From: JAUWCW01 sp030609125 [NCBI: Candidatus Rokuibacteriota bacterium]
GTDB lineage: Bacteria; JAUVQV01
Assembly (NCBI GenBank): GCA_030609125.1
Contig: JAUWCW010000098.1
Location: 1 to 7,126 of the forward strand
DNA length: 7,126 bases
Reading direction: 5' to 3'
This document shows, piece by piece, positions 6,961 to 7,126 of this stretch (the stretch's first letter is position 1; every line of letters begins with the position of its first letter). The translations under genes and the position numbers were made by a program. The notes below the pieces were generated by a model. It saw nothing but the letters and a program-made list of their open reading frames with translations, made no database searches and was not told the origin of the DNA.

Positions 6961-6995
6961 GAGATTCCTCGTCGTTACACTCCTCGGAATGACAA
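6961..6995. repeat. REP-like dispersed repeat element (putative)
   Basis: The plus strand opens GAGATTCCTCG and closes CCTCGGAATGACAA, with ATTCC and GGAAT able to pair across it. This resembles the short dispersed element, read on the other strand as GTCATTCCGAG..CGAGGAATCTC, found in many copies between genes of various bacteria, including Deltaproteobacteria. The family assignment rests on memory of that consensus. Only one full copy is in this window; a GGAATGACA fragment recurs at 6863-6871. Confidence 0.5.
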
Positions 6996-7007
6996 CGGGG
7001 GGGTCAT
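6986..7007. repeat. Inverted repeat ATGAC-N9-GTCAT, copy 2 (next to the outward promoter)
   Basis: This copy has the same preceding GGA, the same arms ATGAC (6989-6993) and GTCAT (7003-7007) and the same 9-base centre length as the copy in the xseA leader, but an unrelated G-rich centre. It ends about 20 bp upstream of the outward -35 box. Its left arm is also the end of the REP-like element. Confidence 0.45.
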
Positions 7008-7015
7008 GACACCCC
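6999..7015. repeat. Palindrome GGGG-GTCATGAC-A-CCCC
   Basis: The perfect 8-bp palindrome GTCATGAC (7003-7010) is flanked by GGGG on the left and, after one unpaired A, CCCC on the right. It ends 12 bp before the -35 box of the outward promoter. A dimeric regulator site or a DNA hairpin is possible; no U-tract follows, so a terminator is not supported. Confidence 0.45.
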
Positions 7016-7027
7016 GAGCCCCTCTTC

Positions 7028-7057
7028 TTGACACCTTGTCGGGTCTGTTTCTATACT
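7028..7057 (+). promoter_or_regulatory. Strong sigma70-type promoter facing away from the operon
   Basis: On the plus strand, TTGACA (7028-7033, perfect -35) is separated by 18 bases from TATACT (7052-7057, five of six -10 bases). The transcript would start near 7064 and run off the right edge after about 60 nt. It is divergent from the xseA promoter, with about 105 bp between the two -35 boxes. No start codon with a good ribosome binding site is visible in the part that remains, so the product (protein or RNA) is unknown. Confidence 0.65.
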
Positions 7058-7126
7058 TGGTGAACTCGTGCCGCGGAACGGGGAGAAATTCCCATAACTG
7101 CCAGCGGCAGAGAAGTTTTTCGACTT
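7058..7126 (+). other. Start of an unidentified plus-strand transcript with small hairpins
   Basis: This stretch after the outward -10 box can form three short hairpins in a row: GGGA/TCCC (7081-7084 with 7090-7093), CTGCC/GGCAG (7098-7102 with 7106-7110) and AAGT/ACTT (7113-7116 with 7123-7126, at the window edge). It does not match the conserved cores of tRNA, tmRNA, RNase P RNA or SRP RNA as far as can be judged by eye. One frame is open to the edge (reading ..EIPITASGREVFRL) but has no ATG, GTG or TTG start. It may be an RNA gene or the leader of a gene beyond the edge. Confidence 0.3.

Noticed and set aside
6999-7015. Palindrome as a transcription terminator
   Set aside because: No run of T follows on either strand, and no gene ends beside it.
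7088-7126. Possible coding start reading IPITASGREVFRL after GGGGAG
   Set aside because: The frame offers only ATT or ATA as start and ends at the window edge after about 13 codons, too little to call a gene.
1-7126. CRISPR array, insertion sequence, prophage, toxin-antitoxin or other defence system
   Set aside because: No regularly spaced repeats, transposase, integrase or defence domains are visible. All coding space is taken by housekeeping genes.

Overview
The window is a GC-rich (by eye roughly 60-65%) bacterial chromosomal segment carrying one long housekeeping operon on the minus strand. In transcription order it reads xseA, xseB, ispA, dxs, tlyA, nadK, recN; recN is cut off by the left edge after 217 codons. 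The order and protein sequences fit a Desulfobacterota/Deltaproteobacteria-type genome better than a Firmicute, but the lineage is an inference from GC, gene order and motifs. Clostridia carry nearly the same cluster, usually with an argR/ahrC regulator gene before recN. That gene is absent here.

Layout. Positions 6854-7126 are non-coding as far as can be seen. They hold a good sigma70-type promoter for the operon (minus strand, 6895-6923), an even better plus-strand promoter facing out of the window (7028-7057), and a dense group of small repeats and palindromes between and around them. From 6853 down to 1 the genes are packed tightly: a 60-nt gap xseA-xseB, 19 nt xseB-ispA, 1 nt ispA-dxs, then overlaps at dxs-tlyA and tlyA-nadK, and direct abutment at nadK-recN. 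No terminator is visible, so a single transcript with translational coupling is likely. A weak internal promoter may lie in the xseA-xseB gap.

Function. xseA and xseB give the two subunits of exonuclease VII, and recN a double-strand-break repair ATPase. dxs makes 1-deoxy-D-xylulose 5-phosphate, the first intermediate of the MEP isoprenoid pathway; ispA condenses the C5 products into farnesyl or longer diphosphates. tlyA encodes an S4-domain rRNA 2'-O-methyltransferase, and nadK makes NADP. The cluster thus joins DNA repair, isoprenoid precursor supply, ribosome modification and cofactor supply.

The genes are ordinary; no novel system is evident. The points most worth a second look are the missing canonical start codon of tlyA, the duplicated ATGAC-N9-GTCAT inverted repeat beside the two divergent promoters, and the strong outward promoter whose product lies mostly beyond the right edge.
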